A DNA stretch of 32,109 nucleotides from UBA93 sp964477205 (GCA_964477205.1 CAYZDE010000007.1:1-32109), one strand, 5' to 3'. Shown: positions 1 through 6,782, numbered from the stretch's first letter. Translations and numbers: made by a program. The notes: generated from the letters alone by a model not told the origin.

Positions 1-2
1 AC

Positions 3-59
3 CCGTACCGCATAAGTGAAAAAGGCATCGCGGTGGACAAGGCCGCGGTTACTTTTTAG
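3..59 (+). CDS. 3' end of a plus-strand gene cut by the window start
   Basis: One frame is open from the first bases to TAG at 57-59 and encodes PYRISEKGIAVDKAAVTF. The R-I-[ST]-E-K-G-I pattern is like the C-terminal tail of KaiC/RadA-like ATPases, but 18 residues cannot establish a family. It would overlap the convergent iscU stop by 11 nt, which suits the compact gene packing here. A chance open frame is possible. Confidence 0.35.
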   Translation, partial: PYRISEKGIAVDKAAVTF

Positions 60-423
60 ACTCGTAATCCTCTATCGCTTTTTTGAGGGCGTCGGCCGCC
101 AGGTTCGAGCAATGCATTTTAATCAAGGGCAATTTGCCGAGTGCATCCGCCACTTCATCGCGGGTTATCCTTTTTGCGTCCTCGAGTGTTTTTCCAATAG
201 CCAAGTCACAAATCATGTCGCTGGTTGCTATTGCCGCGGCGCAACCGAATGTTTTGAACTTGATTTTAATGAGTTTATTGCCGCTTACTTTAATGTAAAC
301 CGTCATCTTGTCTCCACAAATGGGATTTCCCACTACTCCGACACCGTCGGCGCCCTTTATTTCGCCGGCGTGCTTTGGCTTCAAAAAATGGTTCATTACT
401 TCCTTGGAATACAATTCAATCAC
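49..423 (-). CDS. iscU: IscU/NifU-type Fe-S cluster scaffold protein
   Basis: A 124-residue protein of the IscU/NifU N-terminal family, on which Fe-S clusters are built from sulfur delivered by the desulfurase. The three ligand cysteines are C36 (GNPICGDKM, with D38), C61 (FKTFGCAAAIATSDM) and C105 (KMHCSNLAADAL); H104 precedes the last. Length equals that of stand-alone IscU. The start is GTG at 421-423, giving a 4-nt GTGA overlap with the iscS stop, so translation is probably coupled. It is the last gene of a regulator-iscS-iscU operon. Family assignment is secure; whether it serves general or specialised Fe-S assembly cannot be told. Confidence 0.95.
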   Translation of the reverse strand: MIELYSKEVMNHFLKPKHAGEIKGADGVGVVGNPICGDKMTVYIKVSGNKLIKIKFKTFGCAAAIATSDMICDLAIGKTLEDAKRITRDEVADALGKLPLIKMHCSNLAADALKKAIEDYESKK

Positions 424-1556
424 TCCACGCAGGTTATCTCGCGTAATGAGGAGACTGCCCCGTTGACTTTGCGAATAGTGTAATCAACTTCCTTTTCCGT
501 GTTAAACTTACTCAAGGTCATGCGGAGCGAGCCGTGTGCTTGCACGGGAGTTAATCCGATTGCCAGCAGTACGCGGGACGGCTTCAAGGAAGTGGAACTG
601 CACGCGCTTCCCGTGGAAGCGGCTATTCCCTCGGCGTCCAAACGCAATACCAAGGACTCTCCTTCAATTCCCTTAAACCCGAAGTGCGCGTTATTATACA
701 AGCGATTCTTTTTCGGCCCGTTCAGCCATGCACCGCCACAAGAATTGAGGACTCCGCGTACGAGCTTGTCGCGTATTTTTCCAATGCACGACTCGTTCTT
801 GACCCGGTTATTAGTTGCCAACTCCACTGCCTTGGCAAAGCCGACGATTCCCGGGACGTTTTCGGTTCCGGAACGCAACCCTCGCTCATGCCCCCCGCCG
901 CATAATAGCGGCTTGACTTTCGTGCCCTTGCGCATGAACAATGCGCCAACACCTTTCGGGCCGTGCACTTTATGCGCGGAAAGGGAAAGCAAGTCGACTG
1001 GCCATTTTGATAAGTTGATTTCCAATTTCCCTAAGGATTGAACCGCGTCCGAGTGAAAGATTACCCCGCGCCCGGAGCATAACTCTGCGATTTCATTTAT
1101 TGGTTGAATCGAGCCTATTTCATTGTTAGCGTGCATTATGGAAGCCAAGCCAACGCCTTTTGAAAGTGACTTCTCAAAAACAGCAAGGTCGATAATTCCC
1201 TCCCGATTGACCGGAAGGTAATCAACCCCGACACCAGCTTCCTCTAACCTCTTGCAAGAGTTGAAAACTGCGGGGTGCTCTATTGAACTCGTAATCAATC
1301 GCATTCCCTTTGGTAGCGCACGAAGGGCGAGATTGTCCGCCTCTGTCCCGCAGGAAGTGAACACGATTTCCTCGGAATCACAACGCAGTGATTTTGCAAT
1401 TGACTCGCGAGACGAAGCCACGGCAGTCCTAGCTTCGCGTCCGAAAGAGTGAAGCGACGAGGGGTTGCCGTATTTTTGCGTATAGAACGGCCGCATCGCC
1501 GCCAGTACTTCTGATGAAACCCGCGTGGTTGCCGCATTGTCAAAATAAACCTTCAC
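420..1556 (-). CDS. iscS: Cysteine desulfurase (NifS/IscS family)
   Basis: PLP-dependent enzyme of 378 residues that takes sulfur from cysteine and forms a persulfide for Fe-S assembly. Seen motifs: FDNAATT at 5-11, H94 in SIEHP, HANNEIG near 142, the PLP lysine K196 in SAHKVHGPKG, GGGHERGLRSGTENV at 221-234, and the catalytic-loop cysteine C319 in STGSACSS. Full family length. Its stop overlaps the iscU start by 4 nt and its ATG overlaps the padR stop by 4 nt, so the three genes form one operon. The sulfur probably goes to the adjacent IscU; a role in tRNA thiolation is also possible. Confidence 0.96.
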   Translation of the reverse strand: MKVYFDNAATTRVSSEVLAAMRPFYTQKYGNPSSLHSFGREARTAVASSRESIAKSLRCDSEEIVFTSCGTEADNLALRALPKGMRLITSSIEHPAVFNSCKRLEEAGVGVDYLPVNREGIIDLAVFEKSLSKGVGLASIMHANNEIGSIQPINEIAELCSGRGVIFHSDAVQSLGKLEINLSKWPVDLLSLSAHKVHGPKGVGALFMRKGTKVKPLLCGGGHERGLRSGTENVPGIVGFAKAVELATNNRVKNESCIGKIRDKLVRGVLNSCGGAWLNGPKKNRLYNNAHFGFKGIEGESLVLRLDAEGIAASTGSACSSTSLKPSRVLLAIGLTPVQAHGSLRMTLSKFNTEKEVDYTIRKVNGAVSSLREITCVE

Positions 1557-1876
1557 TTTTCAACCCTCTCGCAGCAAGAACAATAAAAATCACCGATGAT
1601 TCCGGAAAAAACCGCAACTAAATCCTTCGCATTCTTCTTCATCACTTTGAGGCCTTCGGCAGTGGGAGAATAAACCCGCTTGTTGGAAACGCGTTTGGAC
1701 TTAACCAGTTTTTTTCTCTCAAGGCGTGCGAGAACCGGGTAAAGCGTGCCTTGAGTTATTCGAGTTGACTTCAACGCGTCGAGTTCCTTCATCAAGGCGT
1801 ACCCGTGCCTCGGCTTCTTTGACAAGAGCCAGAGAACCTGTAGTTCGAGAATGCCTATGTTACGCTCTACCGACAT
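1553..1876 (-). CDS. PadR-family winged-helix regulator with a C-terminal Cys cluster
   Basis: A 107-residue PadR-like transcription factor. The winged helix covers roughly residues 6-80: ILELQVLWLLSKKPRHGYAL, then RITQGTLYPVLARLERKKLV and NKRVYSPTAEG, which is the PadR signature. The tail ends in FYCSCCERVEK, with three cysteines in four positions, which is not part of the PadR fold. It is the first gene of the isc operon, so a redox or Fe-S sensing role is attractive but is inference. Start choice: ATG at 1876 lies about 28 nt after the AT-rich box TTAAATATC, as expected for a leaderless message; an in-frame ATG at 1894 would add six residues. Confidence 0.85.
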   Translation of the reverse strand: MSVERNIGILELQVLWLLSKKPRHGYALMKELDALKSTRITQGTLYPVLARLERKKLVKSKRVSNKRVYSPTAEGLKVMKKNAKDLVAVFSGIIGDFYCSCCERVEK

Positions 1877-1895
1877 ATGTAGCCTTAGCGACATA
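1871..1895 (-). promoter_or_regulatory. Direct repeat overlapping the isc operon start, possible operator
   Basis: CGACATA occurs at 1871-1877 and again at 1889-1895, 18 bp apart, covering both candidate start codons of the padR-like gene. The nearby box TTAAATATC (about 1899-1907, minus strand) is the likely TATA element. Autoregulation by the PadR protein is inferred from position only. Confidence 0.3.
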
Positions 1896-1912
1896 ATGAT
1901 ATTTAACGGTTT

Positions 1913-2338
1913 TCAAAGGCCGTTTGGAAACTTTTCTATGAATCGCTTCACGGTGGCGAGGGTGAACGGGTTTAACGGAAGCAGTAGCGCCTCTTCAGGG
2001 CGAACCCACAAGTAATCCGTCGCTTCCTCGTTTAATATCATTTCACCTTCCTTTGCACGGCAAGCGTAATCAAAGAAAATAAAGTGCTTCTTTTCAGAGA
2101 AAGCGTCGCTGTAAATTGCCTCTTGTAAACCTAAAAACTCCGGACCGCTTACGTCGAGGTTGGTCTCTTCCTTTACCTCGCGCTTCAAGGCGCCCTCTAA
2201 TGATTCCCCGAATTCAACGTGCCCCCCGACGATGGCATATTTTCCAAGCCATTTCGGTGATTTTGCCAAAAAAACGCGCCCTTTTTCATCTAGTATCAGC
2301 GCGCCGACGATTGGTTCCGGATAGTTTTGTTCGCTCAT
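1913..2338 (-). CDS. NUDIX hydrolase
   Basis: A 141-residue NUDIX protein. The NUDIX box is complete: GHVEFGE, seven residues, then REVKEETNL, preceded by the usual hydrophobic strand VGALILDEKGRVFLAK. Substrate cannot be read; likely a nucleoside di/triphosphate derivative. An in-frame extension upstream would run through tRNA-Cys, so the start is set at ATG 2336-2338, only three nt after the tRNA 3' end. No separate promoter is visible inside the tRNA, so the message is probably a tRNA-mRNA dicistron freed by tRNA 3' processing, which would leave an almost leaderless mRNA. Confidence 0.9.
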   Translation of the reverse strand: MSEQNYPEPIVGALILDEKGRVFLAKSPKWLGKYAIVGGHVEFGESLEGALKREVKEETNLDVSGPEFLGLQEAIYSDAFSEKKHFIFFDYACRAKEGEMILNEEATDYLWVRPEEALLLPLNPFTLATVKRFIEKFPNGL

Positions 2339-2341
2339 AAG

Positions 2342-2412
2342 AGCAAGGAGAGGGAGTCGAACCCCCATACCCCGGTCTGCAGCCGGGTACATAGCCGCTC
2401 TGTCATCCCTGC
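2342..2412 (-). tRNA. tRNA-Cys (GCA)
   Basis: Complete cloverleaf. Acceptor GCAGGGA pairs with TCCTTGC (one G-U). The anticodon stem CCCGG/CCGGG closes loop CTGCAGA, giving anticodon GCA. The T arm is GGGGG-TTCGACT-CCCTC. The discriminator is U73, an identity base of tRNA-Cys. No encoded CCA and no intron. The minus-strand box GGATAAAAAAG about 25 nt upstream is a plausible TATA element. Confidence 0.95.
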
Positions 2413-2442
2413 ACGAAAGAAAACTTTGATTACCGTGCTTTT

Positions 2443-3222
2443 TTATCCTTTGTTGAGCAAGCCAACGAGTTTTTCATGCAAATCTGCGAACTCTTCCGCC
2501 CCCCTGGTTAACTCTTCCCGTTTGAAGGCCACTAGAAAGAACACGGCGAATGCCGCCCCATAAAAGTGGACTAAAAAGTCCGTCGGCGTTGTGGACTCGC
2601 GCGCTTTACCGTGGGAAACCGCCGCTTCCTCGGCAGCAACGGCGCGTGCGGACTCGCTCGCCTCCGCCGCGGCCTCCGGTTTATTTTGTTGCGCTAATAA
2701 CTCGGCTTGCGCCGACAGGGTCGCTTTCTCCGAAGCTAACCTGGTTTGCTCATCGAAAACCAAGCCGGTTAACAAGGGAAACAATAACAAGGAAACGAGC
2801 AAAGGGGTCAATAATAATAAAACCAGGGCTTTCTTCGGCCTCAAGGCGGTTGCCGCGGTCATCACTCCTGCAACCGCGGCGCTTGCGCCGACTAAGTAAG
2901 CATTAGGGTTAAATAGAGAAAACAGCCCGCTCGCAAACAAACCCGAGGAAACAAACAGCAACAAGACGTCGCGCGAGGGTAAGGTAAACTCAAGGAGTAA
3001 CCCGAATAGCAACAACGGCAATAGGTTGCCGGCCAAGTGTAAAACTCCGACATGGGTTACTAAATGGCTTAACCAACCGCCCAGATTGTAAATCGAGAAC
3101 GAGGAAGTGAAAACGGATTGGTCCGATAAATACAATGCCCCGTTTGAAGCCAAAAAATATGGAATGACAACGCACAAAGCCAAGGTTATGGTTGCAAAGG
3201 GAAAGCGCGGCCAGCGTAACAT
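2443..3222 (-). CDS. Rhomboid-family intramembrane serine protease
   Basis: A 259-residue membrane protein with the rhomboid core: a first TM segment at about 9-30, HLAGNLLPLLLFG (HxxxN, near 62-74), the catalytic serine in VGASAAVAG (GxSxxxxG), and the catalytic histidine in the final TM helix (DFLVHFYGAAFAVFF). All expected catalytic positions are present, so it is probably an active protease cleaving TM substrates. Unusual is an Ala/Glu-rich hydrophilic insert of about 55 residues before the last TM helix, likely a helical loop outside the membrane. No partner gene is obvious; tRNA genes flank it. Confidence 0.85.
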   Translation of the reverse strand: MLRWPRFPFATITLALCVVIPYFLASNGALYLSDQSVFTSSFSIYNLGGWLSHLVTHVGVLHLAGNLLPLLLFGLLLEFTLPSRDVLLLFVSSGLFASGLFSLFNPNAYLVGASAAVAGVMTAATALRPKKALVLLLLTPLLVSLLLFPLLTGLVFDEQTRLASEKATLSAQAELLAQQNKPEAAAEASESARAVAAEEAAVSHGKARESTTPTDFLVHFYGAAFAVFFLVAFKREELTRGAEEFADLHEKLVGLLNKG

Positions 3223-3268
3223 GGAGTAAGAAAAAACAAGCCAGTTAATAACGGTTATAGAAAATTAG

Positions 3269-3292
3269 GCCTGCTTCGAAACCGAAGCAGGC
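3269..3292. repeat. Perfect 10-bp hairpin
   Basis: GCCTGCTTCG and CGAAGCAGGC pair perfectly around a 4-nt AAAC loop. It sits between the rhomboid start and tRNA-Lys, with no T-run on either side, so a classic terminator is not supported. It might be a 5' leader structure of the rhomboid mRNA or part of a small RNA. Confidence 0.5.
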
Positions 3293-3370
3293 AAGGCGAC
3301 CATTTCAACCCACTATAGAATACGCATTATAGAAGAAGAAAACACTAAATAAAAGGGTTATCATACCACT

Positions 3371-3388
3371 GGAAGTTAGTAAACTTCC
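3371..3388 (-). terminator. Hairpin just downstream of tRNA-Lys, possible terminator
   Basis: GGAAGTT and AACTTCC pair over a 4-nt loop. On the minus strand it follows the tRNA-Lys 3' end by 14 nt, with a T-rich stretch on each side, which fits tRNA transcript termination or trailer processing. Confidence 0.35.
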
Positions 3389-3402
3389 GGTAAAAATAAG
3401 AG

Positions 3403-3511
3403 CGGGCCCGGAGGGATTTTCGAAAGTAAAACAACCGTTGTTTTACCGAGTTCGAACCCTCGACCTGTCGGTTAAGAGCCGAACGCTCTGGCCAAACTGA
3501 GCTACGGGCCC
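3403..3511 (-). tRNA. tRNA-Lys (CTT) with a 34-nt intron in the T loop
   Basis: Acceptor GGGCCCG/CGGGCCC pairs perfectly with discriminator G. The D arm is GCTC/GAGC, and loop CTCTTAA gives anticodon CTT, with one mismatch at the top of the anticodon stem. The T stem GAGGG/CCCTC is intact but encloses 41 nt. Removing 34 nt (about 3418-3451) leaves the canonical loop TTCGAAT and a 75-nt tRNA. The intron carries a 7-10 bp hairpin (GTAAAAC/GTTTTAC), and TTCGA/TCGAA can pair beside it, giving a bulge-helix-bulge-like fold for the archaeal splicing endonuclease. Exact cut sites could shift by one or two nt. Confidence 0.9.
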
Positions 3512-3554
3512 GCAGGGAAAGATTATTCATTAAAGCAGCAATATAATTGTTTTT

Positions 3555-4073
3555 ATGGAAGTTCGCGTGCTGCGCCTTGCGCATAGGAAAGAAAGGGACA
3601 AGCGCCTCACAACCCACTGTGCGCTTATATCGCGTGCCCTCGGTGCAAGCCGAATTAATTACACCGGAGAAAAAGACGCGGCATTCGAGTTAAGTATAAG
3701 AAAAGTGCGCGCTAAATGGGGAGGTGCGTTTCAAGTGCGCTACTCGAAAGGGTGGGAGCGGGTTGTGGCTTCTGCAAAGCGCGCTGGATTCAAAATCGTT
3801 CACCTTACCATGTACGGGGAACCGTTCGAATCAAGGCAATTCAACAAGAACGCAAAATTATTAGTGGTAATAGGCGGCAGTAAGGTGCCGCGCGGCGTTT
3901 ACGACGAAGCGGATTATAATTTAAGCGTAACCAATCAGCCCCATTCGGAGGCGGGCGCGCTCGCCGTGTTCCTTCATTCCCTTTCCTTGCGCCCGCGGCA
4001 CGCAAAATGGAAGTCCCGCATCAAGCCGAACGCGCGGGGGAAGAACATTCGAACACGAATAAAGTATAAATAG
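3555..4073 (+). CDS. trm56: tRNA (cytidine-56-2'-O)-methyltransferase, aTrm56
   Basis: A SPOUT-class methyltransferase of 172 residues that 2'-O-methylates C56 in the T loop of archaeal tRNAs. The N-terminus VRVLRLAHRKERDKRLTTH is diagnostic. LVVIGGSKVPRGVYDEADYN with NLSVTNQPHSEAGALAVFL forms the trefoil-knot SAM site. Length is typical. ATG at 3555 follows the AT-rich box TTCATTAAAGC by about 25 nt, suggesting a leaderless start; the same box may serve the divergent tRNA-Lys. The neighbouring tRNA-Lys gene has its T loop interrupted two nt after C56, this enzyme's target. Confidence 0.93.
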   Translation: MEVRVLRLAHRKERDKRLTTHCALISRALGASRINYTGEKDAAFELSIRKVRAKWGGAFQVRYSKGWERVVASAKRAGFKIVHLTMYGEPFESRQFNKNAKLLVVIGGSKVPRGVYDEADYNLSVTNQPHSEAGALAVFLHSLSLRPRHAKWKSRIKPNARGKNIRTRIKYK

Positions 4074-4098
4074 CGGTTTGCCTCTGAAAGTAAAGCAT

Positions 4099-4821
4099 AT
4101 GGTGACTAAGTCTCGTCCTAAAAAAACCCGCAAGACCGGCAGTGCCACGCGAAAGCACCCTTCAACTAAAATTAAGAAAGCGGTTAAAAAGAAAGCGCCG
4201 GTAAAAAAGCTCATTAAGAATAAGAAGCCAACCGCAAAGGCAAAGCCCGTTAAGAAAAAGTTGACAATAAAAAAGCGGGCGAAGGCGAAGGAATCAAAAG
4301 TCGAAGAGGTACCAAAGAAGAAATACCCATTAAAGCATTTGTACTCGTTCGTCCGCTCGATAGCCGGAACGGAAGGCTTGAAAGTCGTAAAGAGCATGGG
4401 CGACGGGGCAACCGATGAATTCATCGGCGAACAAACCGAATTAAAGGTCTCCGAAATCCGCCACTTACTAAACCAACTACACAATAATGGAATCGTGGAA
4501 TACTCTCGTGAAAAAAACATGACCACCGGCTGGTTCACTTACACTTGGAAATTCAACATGGATAGAACCATGAAAAACTTATTGATTGTAAAAGCAAAAA
4601 AGAAGGAAAACTTATTGAATACCCTCTTGGAAGAAAAAACAACGCAATTCTATTCGTGCAGGGACGCCTGCACCCGCTTTTGCTTTGACGACGCAGTGGA
4701 CTTAAAATTCCGCTGCGAGTGCGGAAAAAAATTATATTACCGAGACAATGTAGAGCACATAAAAGAAATGGAAGAGGAACTTAATTCAATTAACGCCGTG
4801 CTCGAATTAACGCCGCCGTAA
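4099..4821 (+). CDS. tfe: Transcription initiation factor TFE (TFIIE-alpha homologue) with long basic N-terminal tail
   Basis: About 240 residues. The conserved part starts near residue 77: a winged helix (LYSFVRSIAGTEGLKVVKSM through REKNMTTGWFTYTWKFN), a linker helix, then a zinc-ribbon region (FYSCRDACTRFCFDDAVDLK, then FRCECGKKLYY) and an acidic coiled C-terminus. TFE stabilises the open RNA polymerase-promoter complex. Two oddities: the ribbon knuckles are CxxxC and CxC rather than two CxxC, and the first ~75 residues are a Lys/Ala/Pro-rich histone-H1-like tail absent from usual TFE. ATG 4099 is chosen; an in-frame TTG at 4078 would add seven residues. Confidence 0.9.
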   Translation: MVTKSRPKKTRKTGSATRKHPSTKIKKAVKKKAPVKKLIKNKKPTAKAKPVKKKLTIKKRAKAKESKVEEVPKKKYPLKHLYSFVRSIAGTEGLKVVKSMGDGATDEFIGEQTELKVSEIRHLLNQLHNNGIVEYSREKNMTTGWFTYTWKFNMDRTMKNLLIVKAKKKENLLNTLLEEKTTQFYSCRDACTRFCFDDAVDLKFRCECGKKLYYRDNVEHIKEMEEELNSINAVLELTPP

Positions 4822-4864
4822 ATTCCCAACGTATTAAAAGCCGCTCAATCAAGAATATTGACTT

Positions 4865-4939
4865 AGCGGGGTAGGGTAGCCAGGAGTACCCGCTGGGCTC
4901 ATAACCCGGAGATCGCAGGTTCAAATCCTGTCCCCGCTA
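4865..4939 (+). tRNA. Initiator tRNA-Met (CAT)
   Basis: Acceptor AGCGGGG/CCCCGCT starts with an A1-U72 pair. The anticodon stem has the three G-C pairs (GGG/CCC) next to loop CTCATAA, giving anticodon CAT. Both are hallmarks of initiator tRNA. T arm GCAGG-TTCAAAT-CCTGT, discriminator A, no CCA, no intron. A TATA-like box GTATTAAAAGCC lies about 25-33 nt upstream, and the gene ends in TATTCTTTTTTT, an archaeal T-run terminator. Confidence 0.96.
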
Positions 4940-4951
4940 TTCTTTTTTTCC
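4940..4951 (+). terminator. T-run terminator after initiator tRNA
   Basis: A run of seven T within TCTTTTTTTCC directly after the tRNA-iMet discriminator base. Archaeal RNA polymerase stops at such T-runs without needing a hairpin. Confidence 0.6.
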
Positions 4952-5050
4952 GCGATTACTTCGCAGACCTTCAACCTGATTTTCCGTTGGAAGCGTTCCG
5001 CTAGGCATTGAAAAACTCAGGCATCAAACCTGAAACCGGATTTAATTAAC

Positions 5051-5377
5051 TTATTTGCCGAAAGAGCGCTTGTACTTGTAAGAGTACGGCTTCGGCTTGT
5101 CAAGAACAGGGGCCTCTGGCGTTTCTGCAAAGTCGCTCACCGGCGCGTTCGAAACAAGGACGATGTTCGACACGGCCTTAACCGAGCGGAACATGATGGT
5201 TTTCTCCTTGAAAATCTTGCGTGCCTCGTCCTTACTGCTCGCCTTGATCGGTTCAAGGGTTAAGCGAACGAGCTCTCCCGCCTGCAAGTCAATAATTACA
5301 TCGTATACCTTGCCTAAGTGCTGGGCATTATCCGTGTAGATGTCCATCCCCATTAACTGTGAAACCTTCAAAGCCAT
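5051..5377 (-). CDS. PRC-barrel domain protein
   Basis: A small archaeal PRC-barrel protein of 108 residues. The barrel covers residues 1 to about 75: MALKVSQLMGMDIYTDNAQH, LGKVYDVIIDLQAGELVRLT, and IMFRSVKAVSNIVLV. The tail is a short Pro-rich linker ending in basic PYSYKYKRSFGK. PRC barrels occur in RimM and in photosynthetic reaction centre H subunits; stand-alone archaeal versions have no firm role, though RNA or division-related functions have been proposed. ATG 5377 is preferred over the upstream GTG because GAGGTTGA, a good Shine-Dalgarno, lies just before it. Confidence 0.8.
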   Translation of the reverse strand: MALKVSQLMGMDIYTDNAQHLGKVYDVIIDLQAGELVRLTLEPIKASSKDEARKIFKEKTIMFRSVKAVSNIVLVSNAPVSDFAETPEAPVLDKPKPYSYKYKRSFGK

Positions 5378-5430
5378 ATTTAAGTTCAACCTCACAAGTA
5401 AACAATGAAACGAGTTTTTTAATACTATTG

Positions 5431-5829
5431 TTACACTAATCGAACCGAAAACTCGTGCCGCACTTGATTTAAGGTGTGGGAGTAATCGCGGTAATGCGAC
5501 AAAACGAACATTTTTACCGTGTATTTGCCCGGTTGCGAGCGTTGGTTAGCCCATACCTTCAACGGAATCGTCTTTTCTTCGCCCGGCGCCAACAAGCCCA
5601 AACGCACTTCTTTCTTCTGGCTCAAGCCGCTACCGTCAAACCCCAAGCCCTTCGGCACTAAAACTACTAAGGAAGTAAGCATCTCACTCGGCTGTGAATT
5701 CTTAACAGTAACTTTTAGGAGTGAATAATCGCCGGAGTGCGCCTTCATTCTTAACGGGTGAATCCAATAACTGATAGAATAGGGTAAATGCGTTTCCGCG
5801 GGTGCGGGCTTAAACAAATTGAAAGCCAT
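5431..5829 (-). CDS. Uncharacterised beta-sandwich (CARDB/arrestin-like) protein
   Basis: Not recognised at family level. The 132 residues lack a signal peptide or TM segment and alternate beta strands: SLLKVTVKNSQPSEMLTSLV, then LLAPGEEKTIPLKVWA and PGKYTVKMFVL. The phrases 'VTVKNSQ', 'LAPGEEKTIPLKV' and 'PGKYTVKM' are typical of Ig-like CARDB/NEW3-type domains that pack as seven-stranded sandwiches. Unlike most such domains it appears cytoplasmic. It sits between a winged-helix gene and a PRC-barrel gene, each separated by under 60 nt, so they may be cotranscribed. Function unknown. Confidence 0.75.
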   Translation of the reverse strand: MAFNLFKPAPAETHLPYSISYWIHPLRMKAHSGDYSLLKVTVKNSQPSEMLTSLVVLVPKGLGFDGSGLSQKKEVRLGLLAPGEEKTIPLKVWANQRSQPGKYTVKMFVLSHYRDYSHTLNQVRHEFSVRLV

Positions 5830-5864
5830 GCTCTAAAGAGGTTATTAACAGGATAAAAACGTTT

Positions 5865-6272
5865 TCAATCAAGTTGCAGCCAACCGCGCCACCACCCGGC
5901 CAGGGATTCTAAATCGCTGGAAAATACCGGGCTCAATGAATACCGCCCGTTCTTGCCTTCTTTCTTTGAAACCAAGCCCGCTTGGGCTAAAGCAACTAAT
6001 AAGTAATACAACGCACTTTTTTGCAAATCCAATTTTGTTTGAAGCTCCTTAAAGGTTTTAGGCCCGCGCTTCAACTCTTCAAGAACCAGTAGGGTATTTT
6101 GTTTCTTAGCATGAGAAAAGGGGAAAGCCCGGTCGACAAAGTCAAAAAGCGTGAATTGCCCTCGGTTTAGCTTTAACGGCCCCTCACGGTCGAGAGTGAG
6201 CCTTGCCCGGCTCGTTTCCTTTTGCCGTTTATGTGACACCCCCCTCACTTCCACTATTACCCTTGTTTTCAA
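5865..6272 (-). CDS. Winged-helix DNA-binding protein (ArsR-like)
   Basis: A 135-residue putative regulator. Residues ~58-115 form a winged helix: KKQNTLLVLEELKRGPKTFK, ELQTKLDLQKSALYYLLVAL, AQAGLVSKKEGKNGRYSLSP. The N-terminal ~45 residues are strand-rich and basic and not assigned. The C-terminus is Trp-rich (LAGWWRGWLQLD), possibly for dimerisation. It starts with TTG six nt after the dcd stop, so it is probably cotranscribed with dcd. Effector and targets are unknown. Confidence 0.75.
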   Translation of the reverse strand: MKTRVIVEVRGVSHKRQKETSRARLTLDREGPLKLNRGQFTLFDFVDRAFPFSHAKKQNTLLVLEELKRGPKTFKELQTKLDLQKSALYYLLVALAQAGLVSKKEGKNGRYSLSPVFSSDLESLAGWWRGWLQLD

Positions 6273-6278
6273 CTCTGA

Positions 6279-6782
6279 TTACGGCTTGGTTTGTTTGGAG
6301 AACCCTCCCGAGTAAGCCGCTCCGCCGGAAACCTCACTGAATAAAATTTGGCATATCTTAACGCCTGATTGCAAGCACATGGGATTCCGAGATAAATTAA
6401 CGATTTCAAGCACCTGATGGTTATCCACGCCCGGTTGAACCAGCCCGGAACTAACGTGAACCATTAATCCGGCACGAGCCATTCTACTCCTGCCTTGAAG
6501 AAAGCCGCATAAGCTATTATTCAATCGTATTCTCTCTTCGGTAATACCTAATACTAACTCATTAGGTTTTAATAATAATGAATCAGCTTTCTTTCTTCTA
6601 GTATGTAGTAAGTAATCTAGTTTATCTGTTAGTATTAGTTCCTTAGTATCCTTGAATACCCTGAATTCTTTTCCAAGAGTTAGATCAACAGAGCACGCAC
6701 CAACTGCCGACTCGTCAAAAGGAGTAATCCCAATGCGGCCTTCCTTAACCGCTTTTAGTATTTTTGGTCTGCTCAAAATCAT
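6279..6782 (-). CDS. dcd: dCTP deaminase
   Basis: Trimeric dUTPase-fold enzyme of 167 residues that deaminates dCTP to dUTP; some archaeal members also hydrolyse dUTP. Key parts: ACSVDLTLGKEFRVF (usual SIDLRLG), GRSRMARAGLMVHVSSGLVQ (substrate-binding Ser/Arg), PGVDNHQVLEIVNLS with the catalytic glutamate in VLE, and a C-terminal YSGGFSKQ closing over the nucleotide. ATG at 6782, divergent from enolase. Codons between about 6530 and 6665 are clearly more AT-rich than in the rest of the gene and its neighbours. Mono- or bifunctionality cannot be decided from motifs. Confidence 0.9.
   Translation of the reverse strand: MILSRPKILKAVKEGRIGITPFDESAVGACSVDLTLGKEFRVFKDTKELILTDKLDYLLHTRRKKADSLLLKPNELVLGITEERIRLNNSLCGFLQGRSRMARAGLMVHVSSGLVQPGVDNHQVLEIVNLSRNPMCLQSGVKICQILFSEVSGGAAYSGGFSKQTKP

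Noticed and set aside
4952..5050. C/D-box sRNA between tRNA-iMet and the PRC-barrel gene
   Set aside because: CTGA-like and TGATG-like strings occur but not in the C-D'-C'-D order with proper spacing.
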